A DNA stretch of 64,000 nucleotides, taken from NCBI RefSeq assembly GCF_018619475.1, contig NZ_JAHFZG010000017.1, forward strand, positions 1-64,000. Reading direction: 5' to 3'. A program made the translations under genes and the position numbers. The notes beneath the pieces are model-generated. The model worked only from the letters and a program-made list of their open reading frames with translations, was not told the origin of the DNA and made no database searches. Origin of the DNA: Rhodomicrobium sp. Az07. GTDB lineage: Bacteria > Pseudomonadota > Alphaproteobacteria > Rhizobiales > Rhodomicrobiaceae. Of the stretch, positions 7,098-14,957 are shown one piece after another; within the stretch, counting starts at the first letter, position 1, and every line of letters starts with the position of its first letter.

Positions 7098-8480
7098 CTA
7101 AGCCGCCTTCTTCATCCGCGGCCGCGTGCCGAAGCTCCTCTGCTCGATATAGTCGAGCACGAGGCCCGCGACATCGACGCCCGTGGTGCGCTCGATGCCT
7201 TCGAGGCCGGGCGAGGAGTTCACCTCCAGCAGCAGCGGCCCCTTGGACGAGCGCAGGATGTCCACGCCCGCGAATTTCAGCCCCAACCGGTGCGCGGCCT
7301 TGATCGCGAGCTTGCGCTCCTCGGCCGTGAGCTTCGCCTCGAAGGCAAGCCCGCCCTTGTGCAGGTTCGCGCGGAACTCGTCGCCAGCCGCGCGGCGCAC
7401 CATGGCCGCGATCACCTTGCCGTCGAGCACGATGCAGCGCAGATCCTGCCCCGCCGCCTCGGAGACGAATTGCTGCACGAGGAAGCTCGTTTCGGTGCTG
7501 CGAAGCGCGTCGATCAGCGACACGGCCGATTTGCGGTTCTCGGCGAGCACCACGCCCTTGCCCTGCGTCGATTGCAGCAGCTTGATCACGAGCGGCGCGC
7601 CGCCCACCATCTTGATGAGGTCGTCGGTGTCGTGATGCGAGCTTGCGAACGCCGTGTCCGGCATCGGCAGCTTGTGCATCGCGAGAAGCTGATGCGCGAA
7701 AAGCTTGTCGCGGCTCTGCACGATGGATTGCGCGGAATTGAGCACGCACGCGCCCGTCATCTCGAACTGGCGCACGACGGCGGTGCCGTAGGCGGTGATC
7801 GACGCGCCGATGCGCGGGATGACGAAATCGTAGTCCGGCAGCGTCTTGCCTTCGTAATGGACCGCGCTCGCGATGGACTTGATGTTCATGTAGCAGCGCA
7901 GCGTGTTGATCGGCTCGATGACGTGATCGCGCTTCTCGGTTTCCTCGATCAGGCGGCGGTTCGAGACATTGCCGGGCTCCATGGTGAGGAGCGCGATGCG
8001 AAGCGAGCGCTTCTTCGGCTTGCCCGCCTGCTCGCCATACACGTCATAGGAAAGCTGCGCCTGACGATATTCCGACCATGGCAGGATTGTGGCGGACGCG
8101 CCTTCGAGCGCCGTGCGGCCGAGAAGCATGCGATGCGCCATGGTGTAGCGGTTCGAGAGCGAAATCTCGATCGGCCATTCGCGGTCGCCGATCTTGATCG
8201 GGGTTTCGATGATGAAGCGGTTTTCCGCCTGACCGTTGGAGCTGCGCACCATGCGCCGGTCGACGATCTTCGCCGTGCACCAGATTTCGATGTCGTCGCT
8301 GTAATCGGCGGGATGGACGCCGAAACGGACACGGGGCGCATCGATCGGCCCGAAGGTCTCGATCGAAAAGGCGTGCAGCGCGGAGGTGCGCGCGCCCGTG
8401 TCGATCTTGGCCTTCACCGCGGGCAACCCCAGTTCGGGAAGCGCAACCCATTCGCGCCAGCCTAAAACGAACGGCTCCAT
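7098..8480 (-). CDS. rimK: RimB-like retropepsin fold fused to RimK-type ATP-grasp ligase (460 aa)
   Basis: Residues about 5-150 form the aspartic-protease-like module seen in RimB/ATP-dependent zinc protease proteins, with the motif KIDTGARTSALHA. Residues about 160-450 form a RimK-type ATP-grasp ligase (APLVIKLLQSTQGKGVVLAE, FAGVDILRSSKGPLLLEVNS, SPGLEGIE). RimK adds glutamate residues to the C-terminus of ribosomal protein S6 in E. coli; the partner of this fused version may differ. The ATG has a good GGAGAAGG site. The stop codon overlaps that of the convergent interrupted gene. The symbol follows the ligase domain only. Confidence 0.85.
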   Translation of the reverse strand: MEPFVLGWREWVALPELGLPAVKAKIDTGARTSALHAFSIETFGPIDAPRVRFGVHPADYSDDIEIWCTAKIVDRRMVRSSNGQAENRFIIETPIKIGDREWPIEISLSNRYTMAHRMLLGRTALEGASATILPWSEYRQAQLSYDVYGEQAGKPKKRSLRIALLTMEPGNVSNRRLIEETEKRDHVIEPINTLRCYMNIKSIASAVHYEGKTLPDYDFVIPRIGASITAYGTAVVRQFEMTGACVLNSAQSIVQSRDKLFAHQLLAMHKLPMPDTAFASSHHDTDDLIKMVGGAPLVIKLLQSTQGKGVVLAENRKSAVSLIDALRSTETSFLVQQFVSEAAGQDLRCIVLDGKVIAAMVRRAAGDEFRANLHKGGLAFEAKLTAEERKLAIKAAHRLGLKFAGVDILRSSKGPLLLEVNSSPGLEGIERTTGVDVAGLVLDYIEQRSFGTRPRMKKAA

Positions 8481-8933
8481 CGAAACCTTCTCCGGTTATG
8501 AGAATCGGTTGCTGTCTGTAATTTATATCAACGGCTTGCGCCTACCGCTGCACCGTCTTGCGACCGGGTGGGGAGAGCGCTCGGACTAACGCTATGTGCT
8601 TGTCACTTGTTCCGCGAATCGTTCGTAGGTGGAATGCTACGTAAGTCAGGCTGCGATTTTATGACAAGACGGAAAGGCTGTTCTCGGTCGAACCGCGGAC
8701 GCGCAACGCGACTCTGGGAACGACCGAACGGGACTTCAAATAAGTGTCGCGATTTGGCGGTCTCGTCGAGTGTCGCGCTTTTTTATGCCAAAGATCAGCG
8801 GCATCGTGTCTTTTGCGCAACTTTGACAAAATCCGGCCCGACAAAAGGCGCAGCCAAAGCGCGCGACACCGGCCCGGCGCGTGACAGCGACTTCGCTCGC
8901 GGGCGCTTTCATTCACGCCAGAGGGAGAAGCCA
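8481..8933. other. Divergent intergenic region between rimK-like and ompR-like genes
   Basis: These 453 bases hold no supported gene. They must contain the promoters of both divergent genes. A 9-base direct repeat AGTGTCGCG occurs at 8743-8751 and 8769-8777, 26 bases apart, the kind of spacing an OmpR-family regulator could use. A TTGACA at 8823-8828 has no matching -10 box. The response regulator ribosome site GAGGGAGAAG ends just before 8931. Confidence 0.5.
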
Positions 8934-9653
8934 ATGGACACATCAACTCATATCCTCGTCGTCGACGATCACAAGGACATCCGCGACCTCCTCGCAAAAT
9001 TTCTCGTCAAGCATGGCATGCGCGTGACGGTCGCGGCAGATGCGGCGGAGGCGCGGCGACATCTGAAGGCCGGCGCATTCGACCTCTTGGTGCTCGACAT
9101 CATGATGCCGGGCGAGGACGGGCTTTCGCTGTGCCGCGACATTCGCGACAGCAACAGCGCCCCGATCATCTTCCTGACGGCCGTGGCGGAAGATACCGAC
9201 CGCATCATCGGTCTCGAACTCGGCGCCGACGATTACGTCACGAAGCCCTTCAATCCGCGTGAACTCCTGGCGCGTATCCGCGCCGTCATCCGCCGCGCGC
9301 AGAGCATGCCGCCCAGCCGCGACACGCCGCCCGGCGAGCGGCTCAAGTTCGGACAGTTCATCTTCGACGCCGACCGGCGCGAACTGATCGACGCCAACCA
9401 GATGGCGACGCCGCTGTCCTATGGCGAGCATCTTCTGCTTGCCGCGTTCCTGCACCGGCCGAATGTGGTGTTGACGCGCGACCAGCTTCTCGACATCACG
9501 CGCGGACGGGCGGCCAACCTGTTCGACCGCAGCATCGACAATCAGGTAAGCCGACTGCGTCGCAAGATCGAGGAAGATCCGAAAGATCCGAAGATCATTC
9601 AGACCATATGGGGCGGGGGCTACAAATTCGTCGGCGCGGTCGAGCGCGTATAA
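8934..9653 (+). CDS. OmpR/PhoB-family response regulator (239 aa)
   Basis: An N-terminal receiver domain with the acidic pair at residues 11-12, phosphoacceptor Asp55 (LLVLDIMMPG) and Lys104 (DDYVTKPFNP) is followed by a C-terminal winged helix (LSYGEHLLLAAFLHRPNVVL, RSIDNQVSRLRRKIEEDP, IIQTIWGGGYKFV). The ATG is chosen for its GAGGGAGAAG site; the frame is open further upstream without support. It is immediately followed by the cognate kinase with overlapping stop and start (TAATG at 9651-9655), so the pair is one operon. The signal and targets are unknown; the layout resembles OmpR/EnvZ-type pairs of alphaproteobacteria. Confidence 0.92.
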   Translation: MDTSTHILVVDDHKDIRDLLAKFLVKHGMRVTVAADAAEARRHLKAGAFDLLVLDIMMPGEDGLSLCRDIRDSNSAPIIFLTAVAEDTDRIIGLELGADDYVTKPFNPRELLARIRAVIRRAQSMPPSRDTPPGERLKFGQFIFDADRRELIDANQMATPLSYGEHLLLAAFLHRPNVVLTRDQLLDITRGRAANLFDRSIDNQVSRLRRKIEEDPKDPKIIQTIWGGGYKFVGAVERV

Positions 9654-11098
9654 TGCGGATCTTTCCAAAAAGCCTGAAGGGGCAGCTGGTCGTCCTCGCC
9701 ATCGCAGGGCTGCTTCTCGCGCAGGCCGTGGGGTATGTCGTCATCATCCGTGACCAGCAGTCCCGCATGATGAGGGACTGGCTCAACAGCATTTTCTCGC
9801 GCATCGAAACCGTCGCGGAAATTGTCGATACCACGCCGTCGCAATATCACGACACCATACTCAAGGCGGCAAATTCGCCCGTCGTCCAGTTTACGATCGA
9901 CGATAAGGCACGTGCGCGAGAGACCGTCGGCGACGCTGAGGTTGAGCCTGCGGGCGCGCGCGATGTTTTCGGAAATCGGGCGAAGAAGGTCGTCGTCGCC
10001 TATTACGATCCCTTCCGCGCGGAATTTCGCCTCGGAACGCTCGCGCGCGGTTTCCAGCGTGTCTATGAACGTCTGCACGGGACGAGCGACACGAGGAGCC
10101 CTGCCAACTATCCTGTGTATGCGCGCGTTTCGTTGCCGCTCGAAAAGGGCACATGGCTGAATGTGGCCGTCAGACCTCGCGGCGCGCCCACGCACGCGCC
10201 GACCCTCTTCGTTCAGTTTGTTATCATGGCCGCAATTGGCGCCTTCGGCATCATGTTCATCATGATCCGCGTTGTGCGCCCGCTGAAGGAACTGGCGGAC
10301 GCGGCCACAGCGCTCGGCAGGCGCGAATATACCGCGAAGCTCGAAGAAAAGGGCCCGACCGAAGTCGTCGAGACGATCCGCGCCTTCAACGACATGCAGG
10401 ACAAGCTCTGCACTTTCATGCAGGAGCGGACGAAGATGCTGGCGGCGTTAAGCCACGATCTTCGCACGCCGATCACCAGCCTCAGGCTTCGCGCGGAATT
10501 CATCGAAGACGACGAAATGCGCCGGAAGATCCTCCAGACACTGGCCGAGATGTTCCAGATGACGGAATCCGCGCTCGCCTACGCCAAGGGCGGCGAACTG
10601 GAGGAGCTGGAAGAATCGCGGCTCGTGGATGTCGGCGCCCTCGTGTCGTCGGTGTGCGCCGACCTCGCGGACATGGGCGCTCCGGTCGAATGCAGCGACA
10701 CGCCGAGCTTCAGCCTCCATTGTCGCGCTTTCGCCCTGAAACGCGCGTTGCGCAACATCGTGGTGAACGCGGTTGCCTACGGCACCCACGCGCGCGTCAC
10801 AACGAAGCTCACGGGCAGCGAAGCCTTGATCGTAATTGAGGACGACGGTCCCGGCATCCCCGAAGACGATATGGAAAAGGTCTTCTCGCCTTTCGTTCGC
10901 CTCGAAAACTCCAGAAACGCCGACACGGGCGGCATGGGGCTCGGCCTCGCGATCGCGCGCGGCATCGTCCGTTTTCACGGCGGCGACGTCATCCTGAAGA
11001 ACCGGCCCGAGGGGGGCCTCCGCGTGACCATCGCCCTGCCGGGCGCGTCGGTCATCGAGAAGCCCTCGACGGCACTGCTTGAGCCCGCGCGGGCTTAG
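9653..11098 (+). CDS. EnvZ-like sensor histidine kinase (481 aa)
   Basis: A first membrane helix (about residues 8-32) is followed by a periplasmic domain of about 150 residues, a second helix (about 184-206), a HAMP domain (VVRPLKELADAATALGRREY), a dimerisation region with phosphorylated His268 in AALSHDLRTP, and an ATPase domain with NIVVNAVAYG (N box), EDDGPGIPEDDMEKVF (G1) and TGGMGLGLAIARGI (G2). All catalytic boxes are intact. It acts with the upstream response regulator. The sensed signal cannot be read from sequence. A hairpin that probably ends the transcript starts 7 bases after the stop codon. Confidence 0.92.
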   Translation: MRIFPKSLKGQLVVLAIAGLLLAQAVGYVVIIRDQQSRMMRDWLNSIFSRIETVAEIVDTTPSQYHDTILKAANSPVVQFTIDDKARARETVGDAEVEPAGARDVFGNRAKKVVVAYYDPFRAEFRLGTLARGFQRVYERLHGTSDTRSPANYPVYARVSLPLEKGTWLNVAVRPRGAPTHAPTLFVQFVIMAAIGAFGIMFIMIRVVRPLKELADAATALGRREYTAKLEEKGPTEVVETIRAFNDMQDKLCTFMQERTKMLAALSHDLRTPITSLRLRAEFIEDDEMRRKILQTLAEMFQMTESALAYAKGGELEELEESRLVDVGALVSSVCADLADMGAPVECSDTPSFSLHCRAFALKRALRNIVVNAVAYGTHARVTTKLTGSEALIVIEDDGPGIPEDDMEKVFSPFVRLENSRNADTGGMGLGLAIARGIVRFHGGDVILKNRPEGGLRVTIALPGASVIEKPSTALLEPARA

Positions 11099-11104
11099 AG
11101 CCCG

Positions 11105-11153
11105 TTCCGACATTTGCATCCGCTTGCAGCACGCTCGCGAGCAGATGTCGGAA
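11105..11153. repeat. Imperfect 13-bp inverted repeat after the kinase gene
   Basis: TTCCGACATTTGC (11105-11117) pairs with GCAGATGTCGGAA (11141-11153), 12 of 13 positions, the mismatch being a possible G-U pair in RNA. It follows the kinase stop by 6 bases and may serve as a transcript end, although there is no T run. Its GACATTTG core recalls the repeat at 814-887. Confidence 0.6.
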
Positions 11154-11217
11154 TCGCGCGGACTACTCGCAACCTACTGTTTCCATTACAGTTTCTTAAT
11201 TTTACATTCGAGCGAGA

Positions 11218-11260
11218 TCTGGCGGCAACCGGAACTTGAATGTCAAGTTCGCTCCGCCGG
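11218..11260. repeat. Nested hairpin related to the 814-887 repeat
   Basis: GAACTTG (11232-11238) and CAAGTTC (11244-11250) form a perfect 7-bp inner stem, and GGCGG (11221-11225) with CCGCC (11254-11258) an outer one. Bases 11237-11256 match 863-882 at 17 of 20 positions, linking the two loci as copies of one palindromic sequence family. Confidence 0.6.
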
Positions 11261-11331
11261 CGCCTCACGCTTGGCATAAGCGTCACATGCGATAAACGGC
11301 GGCGGTTGCGGTCTGCCATCAAGAGGATGTG

Positions 11332-11652
11332 ATGTACCAGTTTTCTTATTCTTTCATCTGCGAGGAACAAGCCTCGCAGGATGTCCCGACCGCGCGCAGA
11401 CTGGCAGACGCCCTCGAATTGTTCGACATCACGAACGGCGCCGATACGCCTTTGCATCATCGTCAGGAGGCTCTGTCCGAGTTCCGGCGGATCTGGATTT
11501 CCGTTGCCGACAATGTCGCCGAGGCGGACGACGCGCGGCACGATGCGGCAGAAGTCAGAAGCGCCGTTCTCGAAGAGGTGGAGCGCCGTCGCTTTTCGCG
11601 CGCCAGAAGGATGCTGGCATCGCGTTTTTTTTCCGCGAGCGGCGCCCAATGA
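11332..11652 (+). CDS. FlaF-like small protein (106 aa)
   Basis: The N-terminus MYQFSYSFICEE matches the MYQFSYAE start of rhizobial FlaF, and the pattern of a helix around ALELFD followed by R.EAL..FR.IW..VADNVAEADDA fits the same family. The C-terminal part, rich in Arg and Glu, is less similar. FlaF is a flagellin-export or flagellin-translation regulator in alphaproteobacteria. No other flagellar gene is in the window, so the assignment is tentative. ATG 11332 with AAGAGGA 4 bases upstream is preferred to the GTG at 11329. The gene overlaps the next by 4 bases (ATGA). Confidence 0.4.
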   Translation: MYQFSYSFICEEQASQDVPTARRLADALELFDITNGADTPLHHRQEALSEFRRIWISVADNVAEADDARHDAAEVRSAVLEEVERRRFSRARRMLASRFFSASGAQ

Positions 11653-12134
11653 CGACAGAGGGTGCATTCTTTGCCGAAAGCGCCCCGGATCCGGAAGCGG
11701 ACTTCGCCGCCATGGAAAGAGTTCTGGGCGCCGCATTTGCCGGCTTCGCCTCGGAACTCCGTCTCGTCGATGCGCTCGACTTTGCCGCTTTCATCCGCAT
11801 CGGCCAGATGGCGAACCTCAGGAGCCTGGTTCACTCCTCGGCCGAACCCTATTTCAAGCCGGGGACGATCGAACTGTGTGAACTCGGACAAGCTCTGCTT
11901 TCGTGGACTGAGCCACCGGAAATCCTCCTGCCGATGATGTTCCGGCACGCGCGGGTTCGCGTCTACTTCCGTCTGAGGCTGGCGGCTCGATCAGCATCGG
12001 TCGAACTCGAATCCGTTGCTATCGAGGACGACGACAGCGGCAGACTCGAAGACAGGTTGAAGCATGCGCTCGAGACGGCGGCAAATGACCGGCGGCGACC
12101 TCTCGCAGGCAGCGCTACCGATGTTGCTACCTAA
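11649..12134 (+). CDS. Hypothetical protein coupled to the FlaF-like gene (161 aa)
   Basis: This is not recognised. It starts with the ATGA overlap at 11649-11652, so it is translated with the preceding gene. The product is acidic at its N-terminus (EGAFFAESAPDPEADFAAME), then mostly helical with LRSLVHSSAEPYFKPGTIEL and LLSWTEPPEILLPMMFRHAR, and ends in a charged region. It has no signal peptide, membrane segment, cysteine motif or nucleotide-binding motif. If the partner is a FlaF relative, this could be a flagellum- or cell-cycle-linked factor, but that is a guess from position. Confidence 0.6.
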   Translation: MTTEGAFFAESAPDPEADFAAMERVLGAAFAGFASELRLVDALDFAAFIRIGQMANLRSLVHSSAEPYFKPGTIELCELGQALLSWTEPPEILLPMMFRHARVRVYFRLRLAARSASVELESVAIEDDDSGRLEDRLKHALETAANDRRRPLAGSATDVAT

Positions 12135-12367
12135 GGTCGCATATGAACCGGCGCGTTCCATTTACCATCGGCAGGAATTGACGCCAAGGACGCCAATTAC
12201 GATAATCCAACTACAATCATGAGTGGTTGTCCCTGCCTCTCGGCCGGTTCTCATGCATTTGCCTAAAGTTTTTATAAAGTTTTCTTCAATGGCCGGTACT
12301 ATGTTGACAGAGGCCGAGCCGTACGTATGAAAAATCGGCATAAGAGTTGCGCCCTGGTAGTCAAAAA

Positions 12368-14167
12368 ATGAAGACGGTGAACAGGCGTGCCTGGCAGTTT
12401 GAACGGCGCATTGTCACGATCATGGCAACCGACGTGGCGGATTATTGCCGCCACATGGCAGCGGACGACGAACTGACATTGTCGCGCTTTCTAGCCTATC
12501 GCCAGGTCACCGAGCATGTCATCCGCTCGAACCGGGGCCGCATGTTCGGCGTCGCGGGCGATTCATGGATGGCCGAGTTTCCGCTCCCCCTCGACGCGGT
12601 GCGAGCTGCGATCGAGACGCAGCGCGCCATCGAGCGGCGCAATTTCCTCCTGCCGGAAGAAAACCGCATCCGCCTTCGGATCGGCCTCCATATGGGCGAT
12701 GTCATGGTGGATACGTCTGGCCTTTTTGGCGACGAGGTAAACATCGCGGCACGGTTGCAGCAGATCTGCGCGCCCGGTCATCTCATGCTCTCGGAAGCGG
12801 TGTTCCATTCCGTTGAAAGCCAGATCGATGTCTCTTTCAACGCGCTCGGACCGCGTCAACTGAAGAACATCTTCGCTCCGGTCTCGGCATTCTCCGTAAA
12901 TCCCGGCGTCACAAACGGCGAAACTGGGAACGTTTCGCGCGACGCAGCGATCGAGCAAGCGCAGCGCCACGACCGCACATCCGCGCTCGCAGTTCTGCCC
13001 TTCCATGTCCACGGGGACGGCCCAGCGGATGAATTCGGCGGTGAGGCCTTCGCAGGTTCCCTCATCAACGGTCTTTCACGGCTGCGCTGGCTTCCCGTTC
13101 TCTCGCAGTGGTCCAGCTTGCGGTTCATGTCCGGTCGGCATGGTCCCTGCGAGATCGGGCGGGCGCTCGGCACGCGCTATCTCGTGACGGGTCGCCTGAA
13201 ACTATCCGGGTCCGAGCTTCGCGTGACGATCAACCTGATCGATGCGGGCTGCGGTCACAACCTTTGGGGGCGCACGTTCGCGCTCGATCCTGCGTCGCCC
13301 GCCACCGCGCAGGACGACTTTACGACCGCGGCGGTCAGCGCCCTCGAAGTCGAACTCGAGCGCGCGGAGTTCGCCCGCCTCAGCGTGAAGAAGAAGGCAG
13401 ACCTGAACGCGTGGGAACTGTCGCGCCGTGGCACCTGGCATCTCAAGAAACTGACCAGGGAGCACCTCGACATCGCGGTCGAGTGCTTCAGGGCGGCCGT
13501 TGAGCGCGATCCCGGTTCGAGCGAAGCGCTGATCCAGCTTGCCACCTGCGGGTTTGCGAAGATCTGGATGCACCGGCACGATGCCGCGCTCCTGCGGGAA
13601 ACCGAAACCCTCGCGCGCAAGGCCTGCCTCCTCGATCCGCAAGACGCGCGCGTTTACCTCGTGATCGCCTTTCTGAAGCTGGTCACAAGAGCGCCGGAGC
13701 GAGCGCGTACCTATCTCCAGCGTTCGCTCGACCTCAATCCGAGCTTCGCCATGGCCCATTGCGGCATGGGAAGCAGCTACACGCTGGCGGGCGAACCTGC
13801 GAATGCGATCGCTCATTATCAGCGCGCGATGCGTCTCAGCCCGTGCGATCCGCTGACCTTTCACTTTCTCGGCGAAACCGCGCTCGCCTATCACCTCCTT
13901 GGGGAATGGGAAGCGGCGGTCGACCATGCCGAGCGCGCTCTCAATATTCGGGCGCGGTATCGGCTCGCCAAGGTCGTCCAGATCGCCACCCTTGGGCGAA
14001 CCGGCGAGGTGGCGAAAGCGCGCGCCGAAGTGAAGGCGTGGTCTGGTGCTTTCCTTCATCGTGGGATCGAAAGGTTGCCATTTAGCGACGGACGCTGGAA
14101 CAGCACCATTATCGAGGGGCTCAGGCTTGCGGGGTGCGATGCCGATGAATGCGAGCGGGAGAAATAG
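12368..14167 (+). CDS. Class III adenylate/guanylate cyclase with TPR domain (599 aa)
   Basis: Residues about 10-180 form a class III cyclase domain with metal-binding Asp22 (IMATDVADY) and Asp65 (VAGDSWMAEF), the transition-state region FGDEVNIAARLQQIC, and GLHMGDV. A middle domain (about 210-330) contains the ALAVLPF...FGGEAFAGSL pattern of TolB-like N-terminal domains that often follow such cyclases. The rest holds tetratricopeptide repeats (for example NPSFAMAHCGMGSSYTLAGE). The protein should make cAMP or cGMP and bind partners through the repeats. The ATG at 12368 fits the domain start. A hairpin lies downstream, and a Crp-like receptor gene follows. Confidence 0.88.
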   Translation: MKTVNRRAWQFERRIVTIMATDVADYCRHMAADDELTLSRFLAYRQVTEHVIRSNRGRMFGVAGDSWMAEFPLPLDAVRAAIETQRAIERRNFLLPEENRIRLRIGLHMGDVMVDTSGLFGDEVNIAARLQQICAPGHLMLSEAVFHSVESQIDVSFNALGPRQLKNIFAPVSAFSVNPGVTNGETGNVSRDAAIEQAQRHDRTSALAVLPFHVHGDGPADEFGGEAFAGSLINGLSRLRWLPVLSQWSSLRFMSGRHGPCEIGRALGTRYLVTGRLKLSGSELRVTINLIDAGCGHNLWGRTFALDPASPATAQDDFTTAAVSALEVELERAEFARLSVKKKADLNAWELSRRGTWHLKKLTREHLDIAVECFRAAVERDPGSSEALIQLATCGFAKIWMHRHDAALLRETETLARKACLLDPQDARVYLVIAFLKLVTRAPERARTYLQRSLDLNPSFAMAHCGMGSSYTLAGEPANAIAHYQRAMRLSPCDPLTFHFLGETALAYHLLGEWEAAVDHAERALNIRARYRLAKVVQIATLGRTGEVAKARAEVKAWSGAFLHRGIERLPFSDGRWNSTIIEGLRLAGCDADECEREK

Positions 14168-14222
14168 AACCGGCGAACCGTGCTCGGGTTCTTGCGGGCG
14201 CGCCTGTTCACAGAGAGCTTTC

Positions 14223-14250
14223 GGGCAAGGGAGCGCAGCCCTTGCCCTTT
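14223..14250 (+). terminator. Terminator-like hairpin after the cyclase gene
   Basis: GGGCAAGGG (14223-14231) and CCCTTGCCC (14239-14247) form a perfect 9-bp stem with a 7-base loop, followed by TTT. It lies 55 bases after the cyclase stop codon and ends only 4 bases before the proposed start of the Crp-like gene, so it could also influence translation of that gene. Confidence 0.65.
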
Positions 14251-14253
14251 AGA

Positions 14254-14940
14254 ATGGCCACTCTCAAGCGCTGCGAGATTCTGAGAGACCTTCCCGACGC
14301 GGTCGTCCGCGATGTCGCGCGCAGTTGCACCTGGCATTCCGTGCCGGCCGGCAAGCAGATCGTGATGGCCAACGAACGCACGCGAGACGTCTACTTCGTG
14401 ACGAAGGGAAAACTTCGCGCACTTCTTTATTCGGCGGCGGAAGGAAAGCCCGTTCTGTTCGCAACCATAGGAGCGGAGGAAATGTTCGGCGAACTGTCGG
14501 CCCTCGACGGAGAGCCGCGTTCCGTCACCATCGAGGCGAGCAGCGATTGCATGCTTGCTGTCCTTTCAAAGGATCAGTTTCTGGGGCTGCTCAAGAGCCA
14601 CCCGGAATTATCGCTTCTCATCATGAAGAAGCTCGCGGGAAAGGTCCGCACGCTTTCGGACAGGATCTTCGAATTCAGCACGTTGAGCGTTCAGGCGCGC
14701 GTACACGCGGAACTGTTGCGGCTTGCGATCCTCGCGGGCGAAAGGGATGGGCGGGCGCTGATTTCTCCCGCGCCTTTGCTCGCGGATTTCGCGGCGCGCA
14801 TCAGCACCCATCGCGAGGCGGTATCGCGCGTGTTGAGCCGTATTCAGGATATGGGGATCGTCCGGCGCGAAGGGCCGGATTTGCACGTTCTCGACATGGA
14901 GAGATTGCGCGCGCTGCACCGGGACTCGCGCGGCGAGTAG
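14254..14940 (+). CDS. Crp/Fnr-family transcription regulator (228 aa)
   Basis: An N-terminal cyclic-nucleotide-binding domain holds the phosphate-binding-cassette-like MFGELSALDGEPRSVTIEA (FGE at 78-80, Arg89, Ser90). A dimerisation helix and a C-terminal winged helix follow (LLADFAARISTHREAVSRVL, RIQDMGIVRREGPDL). There are no cysteines arranged for an FNR iron-sulfur cluster, so cAMP is the likelier ligand, which fits the cyclase gene directly upstream. The frame is open back to an ATG at 14149 that would overlap the cyclase gene. ATG 14254 is chosen because the domain starts there and the hairpin precedes it, but no good ribosome site is seen. Confidence 0.85.
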   Translation: MATLKRCEILRDLPDAVVRDVARSCTWHSVPAGKQIVMANERTRDVYFVTKGKLRALLYSAAEGKPVLFATIGAEEMFGELSALDGEPRSVTIEASSDCMLAVLSKDQFLGLLKSHPELSLLIMKKLAGKVRTLSDRIFEFSTLSVQARVHAELLRLAILAGERDGRALISPAPLLADFAARISTHREAVSRVLSRIQDMGIVRREGPDLHVLDMERLRALHRDSRGE

Positions 14941-14957
14941 CGGGGCCGCCGGCGGCC

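Larger units (their letters stand above)
2664..7101 (+). pseudogene. Unknown 424-residue protein gene split by the IS1595-type transposon
   Basis: The first part is 2664-2903 (80 codons, ending ...NSITLIKL) and the second is 6067-7101 (344 codons plus stop, starting ARAGLVVPVL). Removing 2904-6066, which is the transposon plus one target-duplication copy, joins them exactly in frame. The restored protein has cysteines at 62, 65 and 68 (CTVCPVC) and at 102, 133 and 136, which could form a metal site, and a hydrophobic segment at about 333-362. No family is recognised. The gene is AT-richer than the backbone and converges on the rimK-like gene, with the two stop codons overlapping (7098-7101). 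As found it can make only an N-terminal fragment fused through the terminal repeat to the first cargo frame. Confidence 0.85.

Noticed and set aside
8823-8828. TTGACA as a -35 box for the response regulator
   Set aside because: No -10 hexamer is found 16-18 bases downstream.
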